DNA from: Ceratotherium simum simum
Taxonomy: Eukaryota > Chordata > Mammalia > Perissodactyla > Rhinocerotidae
Length of the DNA stretch: 64,000 nt
Assembly (NCBI RefSeq): GCF_000283155.1
Contig: NW_004454216.1
Span: 3,278,491 to 3,342,490 of the forward strand
Direction: 5' to 3'
Part shown: in pieces, positions 33,691-45,745 of the stretch
How the letters are laid out: the number at the start of each line of letters is the position of its first letter
Numbering within the stretch: the stretch's first letter is position 1
The notes under the pieces: model-generated
The model's input: the letters and a program-made list of their open reading frames with translations, nothing else
Told to the model about the DNA's origin: nothing
The model's database searches: none
Translations under genes and position numbers: made by a program

Positions 33691-34455
33691 ACATGGGAAG
33701 TTGGAAAGCTCACGTTCTGATATGCTCAACACTTGCTTCACAACAGGAACATTCCATTGTAAAAATCAAGAAACCCATGGAATCCCCTTAGCTCAGAATC
33801 CTTTCTGTTGGTCATCTGCTGAAGTACTCTCACTGCCTCTGAGGCCATCAAAAAGAAATAAACCTCGGTCATCATTCCACAATGTATATGCAAATCAAAT
33901 CATCCCATTGCACCCTTTAAATGTATACAATTATATCTGTCAATTATTCTTCTATAAAGTTGGAAAAAAAGAAATAAGAGATTCAGGTTTATTACCACTC
34001 TCTTTACAACTCCAATCAAGTGATAGTTGAGGAATAAGAAAAGTGTAAACTCACATGAACAATAAGTACAGAAGAGAAGACAGAAATACATTTTAGAAGC
34101 TAGAAAATTGATGGGCATAGAAAACAAAAAGCACAGAAACCACACGAGTTATACCACAGACTCCCAGAAAGCCGTAGGAATGCGGCAGCAAATACCTTTG
34201 AAAGTGGGGGAGCAGGTGAGATGAAAACAGAACTGTATGGAAATCTCCATAGGAGTCAGCTAAACAGGTCCTTTCTCTGCCTCCTTTGAAACACTGATAA
34301 TGATAAGTACTAAAGATTGGCTCATCCAATGAGGTAAACTACAAAAAAAAAAATTGGACAAAATGCAAAATTTTTCTTCTCAGGAGCATCAAAAAACTAA
34401 AAATTAGTGATGAGTCAGTGGGCTCAAATCTAGCAGAAGGTGTACTCAAAGAGGT
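33691..34455. other. unassigned sequence, possible short L1 tail
   Basis: Near 33930-33990 ATACAATTATATCTGTCAATTATTC, followed by ATAAAGTTGGAAAAAAAG, resembles the 3' end of an old L1 or similar retroposon. The rest is unassigned. The 109-codon plus-strand frame at 33701-34030 has no recognisable domain. Confidence 0.35.
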
Positions 34456-34459
34456 GTCA

Positions 34460-35240
34460 TTCCCCCTCATCCCACATGAGTTTGAGTATCTTTCATATGC
34501 TTAAGGGGCACTTTGTACCTTTTATTTGGAAATGGTTTTCCTGTGTTTTCCATCAGATTTTTGGTTCTTTGTCCCTCAATTTTTTAGAGGTTTTTTTTTA
34601 TATATTGGGGATATTATCCATTTATGATATCTACTGCAAAGATTTTCTCCCAGTTTTTCAGTTGTCTTTGAGTTTGCTTATGATATTTTGTCATTTAAAT
34701 GCTTTTAAAAATTTTTATATAGTCAAAATGATTGCCTCTGGATTTTGAATCCTAATTAGGAAGTCTTTACCTATGCAGGGGTTAAGTGGAATTCAACTAT
34801 GAGTTCTTTTAGTTTGTGTATGGTTTAATTTATTTCTTGTAGGTCCCTGATCCAATTGGAGTTTATTTTAGTGTACGGTGTGAAGAATAAATGTAATTTT
34901 ATCTTCTTCCAAATAGCTAACCATTTGTTCCAGAACAATTTATTAAGTAGTCTATCTTTATCCCAGTGGTTTGGGATGCTGCATTTATGATATCCGAAAT
35001 TTTCATATGTACTTGGGATTATTTCTGGGCTTTCTATACTATTCCACTGGTCTGTTTGTTTATTCTTGCATCAGAAACACATCATTTTGATTGTACAGGT
35101 TTTACAGTATTTTTTAATATCTGGTAGGGCAAGTCTACCCTTGTAGTTTCCTTTTCTATTCTTGTATGTTTGTTTTACCATATGAAATTTATCACCAATG
35201 TGGATTTGACAGAATATCTTGATTAGTCCAGCGAATATAA
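34460..35240 (-). mobile_element. L1 LINE, ORF2 distal part
   Basis: The plus strand gives the antisense of distal L1 ORF2: GCAAAGATTTTCTCCCAGTTTTTC, TAATTAGGAAGTCTTTACC, CCAATTGGAGTTTATTTTAGTG, CCAAATAGCTAACCATTTGTTCC, CTTTCTATACTATTCCACTGGTCTG, ATCTGGTAGGGCAAGTC. The order is collinear with L1 and the copy is full of breaks. A 102-codon frame on the plus strand (34440-34748) is antisense to it and not a gene. Confidence 0.85.
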
Positions 35241-36600
35241 CCAATATCAATATAAATAAAATGTCCAGTCATAATGCACTGATATCATCTTCCCCATTGG
35301 GAAAGAGACATAGAATCCCCCAAGGCAAGTAATGAGGCACTAATCATTTATACAAGTGTGGAAAGTTAGGGGATGGCCTGATATTTTCCCCTAATTTCTG
35401 TTTTGCCTACCAAATAACACCTTTCCCCTACCATTTAAAAAAATTTTTTTTTACAGAAAAGGTAATAGTATGTACTCTTAAAGACAAAAATTGTGAAATC
35501 TACAAACAAAAAAGTCAACAAAAACAGTTTTGCATAAGAAGACGGAGCAAAGTGCCAGTTGATTTGATTGCTGTTACATGTCTGTTATTTATTTCATCAT
35601 CATTTTCCTCTTGTCCTGACTTCTCTCTGGTGGTGTTCCAGCAAGAACTCACTTCTGTGAGTGAGACAGTGACTAAGTTCAAAGTCAGACGCTCTGTTGT
35701 AATTATCACTATTTGCCTCCTATTTCCTTACCTGCGAAGGTTTGCAGAACATTTAAACCAGTGATTTTGGGGGGCATTATGGCTTGACTTTTCCTCCTTC
35801 CTCAGACTGCAACATATATAGAATGCATTTCATTTGAGGGAAAAATATTTAGTTTATTCTGTTTTGTTTACATGTGTAAAATAATTTAACATTGTTGTAG
35901 CTTTCTTCTGGGTTGTACTAACACAGAGCTGAGAACTCTAAGGACAGTCAAGTTGACAATGATGAAGATGATTAGAAAAAATGGCAAGTAAATAATTATT
36001 TTTCTCCATCTTCATCCTCTTGACTTCCTTCAGTCTCATAGTTTTAGATGTTTCAAACCTATAGCCAGTGGCTGGCCAGTGTTGGGAAGGAAAAGAGCAG
36101 AGTTCTTTGAAACTAATCTACAAGAGACACGGCTTTTCCTTTTTTTAATCACAAAAACACCACAACCATTTGCTTGTTAGGTTATGAGACAGGAAGTTGA
36201 CTGAGAGATTTTTACTGAACTCTAACTCCAAGTATGTTTTGATGACAGGCCAATCCATTATGATCAGTGTAGGAATCTAATTCTGTATTTTCCAACATGA
36301 TTTTAATTTCAGAAAGAAGATGCTGTTAATAGCAAACTTCCATGAAAAATTAAAGCGATGCAGGCTATGTATTTGAAACAGATGGAAAACCTGAAATAAC
36401 ACACCAAAATTGCAGTCTCCTTTCGTTTTTCTAAAAACTTATTTATTAAATATTCACACTGGATTTTTTTCTTGTATGTCTTAAATTATGAATGAAAAAT
36501 AAGAACCAGCAGGATTCAGTTGCAAATTCAGCCTTATTTCTTACCTTTTAAAAATATTCTTTTTTTCTTCCTATATGAGTCCTCTTCTAATTATGCTTTT
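35241..36600. other. unassigned sequence, no gene seen
   Basis: No repeat family or gene recognised in this 1.4-kb stretch. Confidence 0.4.
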
Positions 36601-36604
36601 ATTT

Positions 36605-37410
36605 AATAATGCAGTTTTTTACATAATAGTTTTATTAAGATATTCTTCACATACTATAAAATTTACCCTTTTAAAATGTACAATTTGGTGGTTTAAGTAT
36701 ATTCACAGAGTTATGCAACCATCACCACTAACTAATTTTAGAATATTTTCATCACACCAAAAAGAGACCCCATATCCATTAGCAGTCACTTCCCAATCCC
36801 CCTTCATTTTATTCTGTGGAAACCACTAATCTACTGTCTGTGTCTATAGATTTGCCTATTCTGGACATTTCATTAAATGTAATCATATCATATATGGTCT
36901 TTGTGATTGGCTTCTTTCACTTAGCATAATGTTTTCAAGGTTTATCTGTGTTGTACCATGAATCAGCACTTCATTCCTTTTTATCACCAAATAATATTCC
37001 ATTGTATAGATATACAACATTTTGTTTACCCATTGTTCATTTAATGGACATTTGGGTTGATTCCACTTTTTGATTATTATAAATTATGATCTTACGAACA
37101 TTTTTGCTCAAGTTTTCTTGTGGATGTATGTTTTCATTTCTCTTTGGTATATACCTAAGAGTAGAATTGATGGGTCATATGGTAACCCTATGTTGAACTT
37201 TTTGAAGAACTTCCAAACTATTTTTCAAAGCAGCTGCACCATTTTACATTCCTACCAGCAATGTAAAGTGTTTAATTTCCCTACATCTTAACCAACACTT
37301 GTTGCTGTCTGTATTTTTTTTAGCCACCCTACTGTATGCAGTATCTCCTGTGATTTTCATTTGCATTTCTCTAAACACTAATGCTGTTAAGTATCTTCTC
37401 TGAAGGGTCC
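36605..37410 (-). mobile_element. L1 LINE 3' part
   Basis: Antisense L1 3' UTR and distal ORF2 are clear: TAAAATTTACCCTTTTAAAATG, GTATATTCACAGAGTTATGC, CTATAGATTTGCCTATTCTGG, ATAATATTCCATTGTATAGATATAC, GATGGGTCATATGGTAACCC, ACATTCCTACCAGCAATG. The plus-strand open frames at 36575-36829 and 37070-37291 are antisense by-products. Confidence 0.9.
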
Positions 37411-38775
37411 TACATATGACAAACACATAAAACACAAATTTATTTAAAACAATATGGGTGATATGACCTTTGACAAACACACAGTTCTACCACAGTACAA
37501 TCTATTACCCTGAACATCTGCTCTTGTAACTAATATTGTTCAGGCTCCAGGAAAACACTTCTATTTCTCTTGCTTTAAAACAAAAGATAACTACATATAA
37601 ATGCTGTGAAAGTTTGTGGGTTGTGCTACTGCTTTTCCTTGGGAGAGAAAGACAGACACTGCTTCAGAACATGGGGGAGGATTTGAATGGTAGAAGAGCT
37701 TGAGTAAGAGAAAAGACTAATTAACTTGTCTAGTCCTTCCTCTCAGGTACCATGAATACTACAGATCCTTGTTTCCCAGTGGTGCTGAGCATCCATGTTC
37801 TTCCTTCTTTTGATATAATTTGTGGTCGCAGAACACTCAGAAATTAGCCCAGAATTTTCGATATTGCACATGGAAACTGAGGAACTTTTCTATATTCAAT
37901 ATTAAACAATTTAAATCACTATATGCCTAATATACGTGATGACTTTGTGAAGCTAACTTTGGACACATTTTTCTTCACTGTCTCTCATCAAGGGCATGGT
38001 GCTATCATGTAGTGGCCCCTTGGGCTCCGATTTTGTGGAAGAGAAAGGATTGTGTCATCAGAGGAATCATCTTTTGGGCAATCCACCCTAGTGCTAACTC
38101 TATGTGTATGAGATAGTTTTTAGCAAATTTGTGGTTTGGTCATTAAGTTTAATTTTCTTTTAACGTGTGTAGGGCACCTGTGATGTAACAATTACAATGC
38201 TAGTCAGTGAGGGCACAATAAAAGCATAAGCCACTGCTGATGTTCTCAAAGAGCTTTTGGTCAAAGACATGTAAAAAACTATCAATAAAAAATATGATAC
38301 TTAATAAAATAATAATTCAAACTATGATTATTTGAGCACTTAAAAGAGAAATAAATGGAAACCTGAGATTTAAAGAGGGTAAATAACCATCCCCAGATTG
38401 AATAAAAGTTAAAATAGCAGTAGAAATAAACACCCATGATTCTTATAAGAAGGATGGTCCCAGAAGGTGATATCAAACTGATTTGGAAAAAGAAAAGAGA
38501 GGAGGATTTACATAAATTGGAAAATAAAGCTCAACTGTATTCTCTCCACCTTCTAAGCACCTCTTCATACGCATTCACCCCTTTTTATTGAAAATTTAAC
38601 TCTGAGACATCATCATACACAATAGCATCAGCACATTGCCTTTCATCAACAATATGAGCAGGAATTATGCTCAATGGCAGGGTCAATACACCTCCTAGGC
38701 CCAGAGCCTCCAGACACGTAATTTCTAGATTGTCCTAATTTACACGAAGGTACAGAGAACTGGAATGCTTATTTA
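37411..38775. other. unassigned sequence, no gene seen
   Basis: No repeat family or gene recognised. Confidence 0.4.
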
Positions 38776-38779
38776 TATC

Positions 38780-38975
38780 CTGGCCTTGCCTCTTCTTTAG
38801 TAAATAATCTTATGACAATTACAGAACCTCTGTTCCTTAGGTTTTTCATCTGTAGAATGGTAATAATACCCTTCATAGGATAATTGTGAGGATTAAATGA
38901 AATAACATACGTGAGGTGCTCAGAACCATATCTTGAACAGAATAATCTTCTATAAGTGTGAGCTCTTATTAAGAT
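38780..38975 (+). repeat. MIR SINE
   Basis: Sense MIR: TGACAATTACAGAACCTCTGTTCC, TTTTTCATCTGTAGAATGG, TAATAATACCCTTCATAGG, AATTGTGAGGATTAAATGAAATAAC, GAGGTGCTCAGAAC. Confidence 0.8.
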
Positions 38976-40323
38976 TATTTAGATTTTCATATATTTGTCT
39001 TCTCAGAGTGTCATAAAAAAAGTAGGAATTCCACATTATAGGGTAGGATAAGGAGAATTATAACCAATTAAAAGGCATCACCTGCAGAGGAGAGGAATTC
39101 TGAGTCAGAGGTATGAAAATGAGGGAGGAACAAAGGGTACTTGTGCTTTTGTTTCAGTAGGTGTGGCAGCTCTGTTGAAATAGAGATAATGCCTGGATGG
39201 TTAGCAAAAGTTTCTTTAGATCCAGATAACTTTATAACTCTCAGTTTTAGTTTTTTTGATGTGTTGAGTCTTTCCACATTTTATGGTTTTCACAGATATT
39301 TTTGTGGGGAGAGGCTGCCTCAGGGATTATCATCAAGATTTTGAACAGAAATCACAGGACATTTTTTTGTAAACTAAAACCTAAGTGAAAACTATTGTAT
39401 AGTACAAAAGAATTTCTTGTAAGAATTGACCAAGCCTCTCTTCCACCTCCCTCCCCATCTACTCAAATTCATTAGATAATGTCATATTTGAAGAAAATGA
39501 AGATGATAAAGTAATCAACTGACAACATCTAATGACAGAGAAAATTTTAAAATAATAAAACTACTTTATGATCTAAAAATGCGTCTACGAAAATTATAAA
39601 TGTTTGCTTGGCAGTAATGGAAAGCCTTGAAGGCTTCTCAGCTTTATGAGAGCTGAAATTATCACTTTCGTGGTGACTGCCGGGTTTCCCTGGGCCTGGC
39701 AGAGTGCTGACACATTGTGACTGCTCAACTAGTTTGCTCTTGGATGAACGTGGGGCTTCCAGCATAAAAATCTGGCAAAAGTGGGATGATTAGTAGGATA
39801 AGAGAAGGAGGCAATGTTGTATGTAAGGCTTGACCAGCAAAGCTCATGCAACAAAGTGACAAAAATATAAAAACAATACACTATAATATTTAAGACAGAA
39901 ACTGAAAATGTTACCTGAGATTGGACAATCAAATTAGATAGAGTAATAATGTTGGGAGATTTGAAGTATGCACCCAATAGAGGCCAAGCCAGGACGAAAT
40001 CCTAAGTTAAGGCAAAGCGTGTGGATGAGTTCTGTCCTCTTCCTAGAATGGGCCATCTTAAAATTCACAAAGAAAATCTCTATATTGGCTTGATTCTTTG
40101 TAGGGAACAAAAATTTGTGCCTTATTTATCTGTTAATATAAATAAGAAGAAGCATCAAGAAGCACCAAAATTTAACACAGCAATTATATAGGGAAAGGAA
40201 ACTAAACAAATGAAGAGACATTCATCACAATATTGAATTTCAGAGATTGAAAATGGACAAAATAAGATGTTAAGGGCACCACGAAAGGAGAAAAGAAATT
40301 GAAACCAAAGAAATCGCAGTAAG
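38976..40323. other. unassigned sequence, no gene seen
   Basis: No repeat family or gene recognised. Frames of 67-82 codons (39141-39344 plus, 39729-39977 minus) show no domain. Confidence 0.4.
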
Positions 40324-40341
40324 CCTAAAAGTCCAATTTTC

Positions 40342-40640
40342 TTTTCTTTTTTTTTTTTTGGTGAGTAAGATCAGCCCTGAGCTAACATCCATGCTAATCC
40401 TCCTCTTTTTGCTGAGGAAGACTGGCTCTGAGCTAACATCTATTGCCAATCCTCCTCCTTTTTTTCCCCAAAGCACCAGTAGATAGTTATATGTCATAGC
40501 TGCACATCCTTCTAGTTGCTGTACGTGGGACGCCACCTCAGCATGGCCGGACAAGCGGTGCGTCGGTGCGCTCCGGGGATCCAAACCCGGGCCGCCAGTA
40601 GTGGAGCGAGCGTACTTAACCACTAAGCCACGGGGCTGGC
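40342..40640 (-). mobile_element. ERE SINE, full length, perfect target duplication
   Basis: This is a complete antisense ERE of the type with the AACTAGAAGG block and two tail modules. The plus strand ends with CTTAACCACTAAGCCACGGGGCTGGC, the reversed head. The duplication CCTAAAAGTCCAATTTTC is perfect over 18 bp (40324-40341 and 40641-40658); two of these bases could also be the last bases of the element. A 117-codon minus-strand open frame (40270-40623) runs through it but only translates the SINE. Confidence 0.97.
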
Positions 40641-40658
40641 CCTAAAAGTCCAATTTTC

Positions 40659-42725
40659 AAAAAAGAGCACAGCAATAAGAAAAGTTATCTTTACAGAAAG
40701 GGGAAGAGATGAGACCAGGGTAGCTCAGAATTGTGGCCAGTCAAGGGCATAGTAAACATTAGGCAAACCAGAAAAATAGTTCAAAGTAAACCTGCAAGAG
40801 TCTCTAATGCCAATAATAATTTCTTCAAGCACATCAAAGGCAGAAAACCAGAGAGAAAAACACTTGGCAATGGTGGTGTGAAGGGTGCACTTGGGAACAA
40901 AAGGGAGAGAGCAGGGGAATAAGTGAATTTTTTGCTTGTAGTTTTCTAAAGAAGATACTTTCTACTCCTGAATTATCTCTTAACAGACAGATCAGAGATA
41001 CTAGATCAAATGCCAGTAAATGCTAGGTACGTTCTACATGTAATTGAAAAACTAGATGAAATTGAAAAACTAGACTGATACCATCCGTCCCAGTTTCTTG
41101 TCAAGAAAATGTCTTTGCTCCACCTACCTTCCACCTCATTGTCCAGCACAGCAGCTATGCGCAGGTGTCTTCCCCTGGTCAGCTTCAGTATGGACTGGTT
41201 CACACCCAGGGGAGAGGAACATGAGGGCAGCTGATCAACCGCTTCAGGATCCCAATCAAGGCCCTGCTTTCCCCTCTTCTGTGTGTTCTGTTCCTATTTC
41301 CTCCCTGCCTTCCAAGCTCCTAGTTGCAGACTATCTTCCCATGTGCACAGCCACTGGCCTTCTGGACCTTAGAATCTCTCTTACTCTGCTCTTTGTAAGT
41401 GTATGCACTTACCTACTGCGTATCTGGCTCATGACTTGGTTTGCCCAGGTCCTGGTGCTTGCTGAGGGTTTTGTTTTCTCCTCCCCTGTTTTGTGGTTCC
41501 AGCATATCTGGAATCCCGTAGGCCCTCTGCTGCTAATGACCTGTGGAGAGAGTTTTAAAGGAACTCAGGAGTGAAATTGTGGGGTCATTGGTATAAATAC
41601 GCAAGCTACCGTAAATGGGCCGCTCTGCTGTGTGATTGCAGTGGAAACTCCCAGTCATGAGTGAGAAGCGTTCTCTGGAGACCACCGAGTTACAAAGCAG
41701 TGAGTCTCATTCTTTGCTGGGCAGACTGGTGGGATTTGTAACAAAAGATTATTTCGCTGATCAATGAAGCCAGCGCTTCTGAGATTTTCCCAAAGAGGTC
41801 TTATAACGGCAGAGTAGATTGAACAGGTATAGCCTGTGAGTTGAAGAAGGTACACCCTGGGCATAATTTGAGGAAATACGATGCAAGAATAAAATGTGTT
41901 TTAATTTTGGTATTTTATCGGATTTGTTCATGTGAACCTTGCATTCTACTCCATAATAATGTTTGCTTTAGGAGATAAATTCTGTTTTGGATTCTGGTTC
42001 CTTGAAAAATGATGTAGCACGAGCTATTAGTTTCTTCTCTAAAATCAACCATGCAGTGGTTAGAGGGCAGCTCAAATCTGAGAAATGAACACAAAAATAA
42101 TAAGAAACCTTGCGCTGGCATGTATGGAGAAGGGATGGGGGTTTTAGTGGCTTGGAGTAGGGATCAGCCAGACGCAGCAGTGGAAGATGGATGGGGGTGA
42201 TTTTTAAATTCTGCCCTTGCTTTCCCTCCACATTGAGTTGGGTAATCATTGCTGACGCCACCATCTCAGCAACAGCTCAGGCCACCTGGTGTTGGAAGGT
42301 AATATCAAGCCGTGAACAAGGTCTGCTGGGGTGAGTAGCTGAAGACTAATGGCATGGCTGACTGGCTGCTCTCAGGCATTTACTCCTCCATCCCATTCTC
42401 TTTCAAACTCTCAGGGCTACTGGATAATTACTAAAGAGCTGCCCCCTCCCAGTGCTGCTTTTTTTCTAATGGTTAAAAAAATAGATCCCTAATTAGTAAA
42501 GTGACTGCAAATGGGAGCAGTAAATGACGCCAATGATGGAATCTTCCCCAGGGCTCTTCCCTTTACTCCTGTTGCAACTCACCAAGGACACATCCAGGGC
42601 CTGGATATTGGCCTTTCTCTCTTACACATTATCTGATATGGTAGCTGACATCTTCAGGGGGACATGAGCCCACTGACCAAAATAACTAGACATTTGAGAA
42701 GTCGAACTACGAAAAAGAAACACAA
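40659..42725. other. unassigned sequence containing one long open frame
   Basis: No repeat family recognised. It holds the longest open frame outside identified repeats (41098-41574, listed separately) and lesser frames on the minus strand (41968-42264, 98 codons). Composition is closer to balanced GC than in the flanks. Confidence 0.4.
41098..41574 (+). other. 158-codon open frame of unknown status
   Basis: The frame is open from ATG at 41098 to TGA at 41572-41574, the longest in the window. The conceptual product is Cys-, Leu- and Pro-rich, with a hydrophobic stretch around residues 90-125 (LLDLRISLTLLFVSVCTYLL) that could be read as a membrane segment. I recognise no domain. There are no flanking splice sites or promoter I can defend, the frame carries no family signature, and a 480-bp frame is within what moderately GC-rich non-coding DNA gives by chance in 64 kb. 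I do not call it a gene. Confidence 0.15.
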
Positions 42726-42729
42726 CAGA

Positions 42730-43030
42730 CTATACAATATGGAGTGGTGTTACTGGAACTGATGAATTAAGACTTTACGATAAGCAGAACAAAATGCTTA
42801 ACGAGCTATAGGAGGATATGAAACAGGAAAGTTCATACAAAGAATCAAGCAGAAATATTAGGCCTGAAAGAAATAGTGGTGGAAATCAAGAACACAATAG
42901 CTGAGATAAACAGCAGGATGGATACAGCTGAAAATGAGTGAGTGAGCTAGAAGTTCAGACTGAGAAAATCCCTTAGTGGGTGGCAGGCAAGAATGAAAAC
43001 ATAGAAAAATTAATTAAAAAGTTAGAGAGA
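42730..43030 (+). repeat. L1 LINE 5'/ORF1-like fragment, left part
   Basis: AAAGAAATAGTGGTGGAAATC, AAGAACACAATAGCTGAGATAAACAGCAGG and GATACAGCTGAAAATGAGTGAG resemble the coiled-coil part of L1 ORF1 from an old subfamily. It is interrupted by an ERE at 43031 and probably resumes for a short distance after 43285. Confidence 0.55.
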
Positions 43031-43031
43031 G

Positions 43032-43269
43032 GGGCTGGCTGGGTGGCGCAAGCAGTTAAGTGCATGCTCCGCTGCGGCGGCCCCGGATTCACCGCTTCGG
43101 ATCCTGGGCCCGCACCGACGCACTGCTTGGCAAGCCATGCTGTGGCGGCGTCCCATGTAGAGTGGAGGAAGATGGGCATGGATGTTAGCCCAGGGCCAGT
43201 CTTCCTCAGCAAAAAGAGGAGGATTGGCAGATATTAGCTCAGGGCCAATCTTCCTCACACACACACAAC
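43032..43269 (+). mobile_element. ERE SINE with target-site duplication
   Basis: The copy starts GGGCTGGCTGG, with A box TGGCGCAAGCAGTTAAG and B box CTTCGGATCC, then GTGGAGGAAGATGGGC and two ATGTTAG/ATATTAG modules, ending in a short (AC)n/A tail. AAAAGTTAGAGAGAG flanks it (43017-43031 and 43270-43284). The host is an old L1. Confidence 0.94.
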
Positions 43270-43330
43270 AAAAGTTAGAGAGAGAGAGTAGAAGTAGATA
43301 CCAGGATAGCAAGAGTCCCAAGAAGAGAAA

Positions 43331-44285
43331 AAATATATATATTTTAAAATTCTGACTAGTTATTTGACATTTTTCTTCCAAATCTTGTAGTAAAGTTATT
43401 TCAGGGAGATGCACTATGTTCATCCTACAGATTTATATATTGCCTTTACTACAGAAATATTAGGGAAAAGATATTAATTGTATAATATGTGGGTCTGCAT
43501 ATGCATTGATGGGGAGGAGAAGTGGTGTGCTGGGGACCATGATGTGTAAATGAACACTTAAAGCAAACCAATGTGCTTTATTTTGACTTAAAATTTTTGC
43601 CAAAGATTTACACCAAATGCACATACACACAGAAGTTATTCTGATGAGGGTGGTCTTGCTTATGTCTGGGTAATTCATATAGGAGAAGATATGTGGAAGT
43701 CAACATAGCAAAATATAAGAGAAATCTGGTCATTTCTTTGGTTCTAGGATTGTTAAAGTGAGTTCCTGCAGGTATGTGGCATGATTGGTCCTCATGAAAA
43801 CTTTTAATAAATTTCTTAGGAGTTTTCAATAAAGCCTCCAGATTTGCTAATACACTGAGGACGTTCTAATACTAAAATTCCTAACAGATGTGCTGAGAAG
43901 TTGTGCAGATTGGTAGTGTCATGCAGGGTGGTTTCTTGGTCATGTTAGACTATTCTCAGTCTTTGATTCAAAGTTAACATAACACATTTTCCCTTATTCT
44001 TAATATCTGTGTTATGCTAGAAAATCCAGGTAGCTTACAATTGCTTGAAGAAGGAGATTAAATATAACAGAGGGCCTGTGACATGAGGAAAGATGAAAAC
44101 AATACATATTTTTTTAATCCTGGAAAACCTAGGGTTAAAATGAACTGATGTTTTATTAAAGTTAATTTATTAGAGCTAATAAATTCACGAAAAGCTTATA
44201 TGGATTTGTTCACTAGATTTCAAAATGCTGTACTTAGAGGGATCTTCTGAGGTACCAAAAGAGATAAATTTATACATGGCTCATG
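43331..44285. other. unassigned sequence, no gene seen
   Basis: No repeat family or gene recognised. Confidence 0.4.
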
Positions 44286-44288
44286 CAG

Positions 44289-44665
44289 TGGTTAATTTTG
44301 TCTGTCAACTTGGCTAGACTGTGGTGCTCAGTTGTTTGGTCAAACCCTAGTGTAGATGTTGCTGTGAAGGTATTTTGTGGATGAGATTAACATTTACAAT
44401 CAGATGACTTGAAGTAAAGCACCCTCAGTGATGTGGCTGGGCCTTATCCAATCACTTGAAGGCCTTAAAGCAAAATCTGAGGTTTCCCAGAGAAGAAGAA
44501 ATGTTGTCTCAAGACTAACATAGAAATTCTACCTGAATTTTCAGGCTTCTGCCTTGTCCTACAAATTTTGGATTTGCCAGCCTCCACAATTGTGTGAGCC
44601 AATTCCTTAAAATAAATCTATGTATCCTATTGATTCTGTTTCTCTGGAGAACTCTGACTGACACA
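44289..44665 (+). mobile_element. ERVL-type LTR (MLT2-like)
   Basis: The landmarks are TGGTTAATTTTGTCTGTCAACTTGGC, TGGATGAGATTAACATTTA, GGCCTTATCCAATCACTTGAAGGCC, GCCAGCCTCCACAATTGTGTGAGCC, AATTCCTTAAAATAAATCTATG, then TTCTGTTTCTCTGGAGAACTCTGACTGACACA. This is the sense MLT2-type LTR of ERVL, with the AATAAA signal near its end. The central part is shorter than the usual consensus. No internal region adjoins it, so it is a solo LTR. Confidence 0.8.
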
Positions 44666-45014
44666 GCTTACAAACTTAGGGAATTCTCTGGATAAAGAAG
44701 CAGTAGACAACTCAATTTATTGAAATAAAATTTATAGGCCAAAGTCAGATTTAGATCTATTCAAGTCCTATCACTTTTACCTTCTAAATATCGCCCATAT
44801 AAAACCAATTTCGTTACTTCCATGGTGAAACCAATCCAAACTACCTTTCTCTCAAATGGATTAGCAGAATAGCCTCAAAGCTAGTTTACTGGCTTCTACT
44901 CTGCGTCATTATTCCTCTCCCTCTTGCTAAATGATCCATGACAATTTGAAATGTTAATCCAATCCCAATCATATTTACCACCCTTTGAAGGGGGTGTGTT
45001 GTCTGGCCCTACCT

Positions 45015-45267
45015 TTTTTTTTCTTTCTTTTTGTGATGAGGAAGATTGGCCCTGAGCTAACATCTGTTGCTAGTCTTCCTCTTTCTGCTTGAGGAATATT
45101 GTTGCTGAGCTAATATCTGTGCCAATCTTCCTCTACTCTTTTATATACGGGATGCCTCCGCAGCATGCTTGATGAGTGGTGCATAAGTCTGCGCCTGGGA
45201 TTTGAACCTGCAAACACCGGACTGCCGAAGCGAAACTTACCACTATGCCACCAGGCCGGCCCCGCCC
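45015..45267 (-). mobile_element. ERE SINE with target-site duplication
   Basis: An antisense ERE of the type with the TATAAAAGAG block, diverged. The reversed head ends in CCACCAGGCCGGCCCC, and the poly-A appears as a T-rich run at the left. The 12-bp duplication CTGGCCCTACCT flanks it (45003-45014 and 45268-45279). Confidence 0.93.
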
Positions 45268-45349
45268 CTGGCCCTACCTATTTTTCCAGGCTTATCTCAC
45301 TCCAGGCTCTTTTTATCATGCCCTTCTCGATCCTAGATCTCTTCTAGTC

Positions 45350-45745
45350 TTTTATTCTTGTGATATTTCATCCCACCAGAAAGCTTTTCCGATGTTGCAA
45401 GCATAAAATGCTTTCCCTGTCTTTTTTGTCTAGAAGAACTTTTACTCATTCTTTAGAAAGGATCTATTGTCACTTCTTTAGGGAGCTATCCCTGACCTTG
45501 ACCAGTCTAATCCCGTTATTAATATGATTTCACAGCACCCTGTAGCTCTCATTGGTAGCAGTAATTACAGCTCAGATTTTATGTTTGATTATGGTATAAC
45601 ATGATTGATGTCTGTCTACTCCACTAGATTGTAAGCTCCATGAGGACAGAGATCAGGACTATTTTCTTCATCTTTTATTCCCAAGGCTTAGCACAGGGTG
45701 TGACATATAGTCACTCAATACATATTTTATGAATAAGTTGATTTA
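45350..45745 (+). repeat. L2 LINE 3' end
   Basis: The L2 3' end is well preserved in order: GGGAGCTATCCCTGACCTTGACC, CACAGCACCCTGTAGCTCTC, CTACTCCACTAGATTGTAAGC, TCCATGAGGACAGAGATCAGG, AGGCTTAGCACAGGGTGTGAC, then AGTCACTCAATACATATTTTATG. Confidence 0.85.

Noticed and set aside
40270..40623. 117-codon minus-strand open frame
   Set aside because: It translates an ERE SINE and its poly-A. The same kind of frame appears in other ERE copies (for example 31709-31936 and 18866-19108), so it follows from the repeat and is not a gene.
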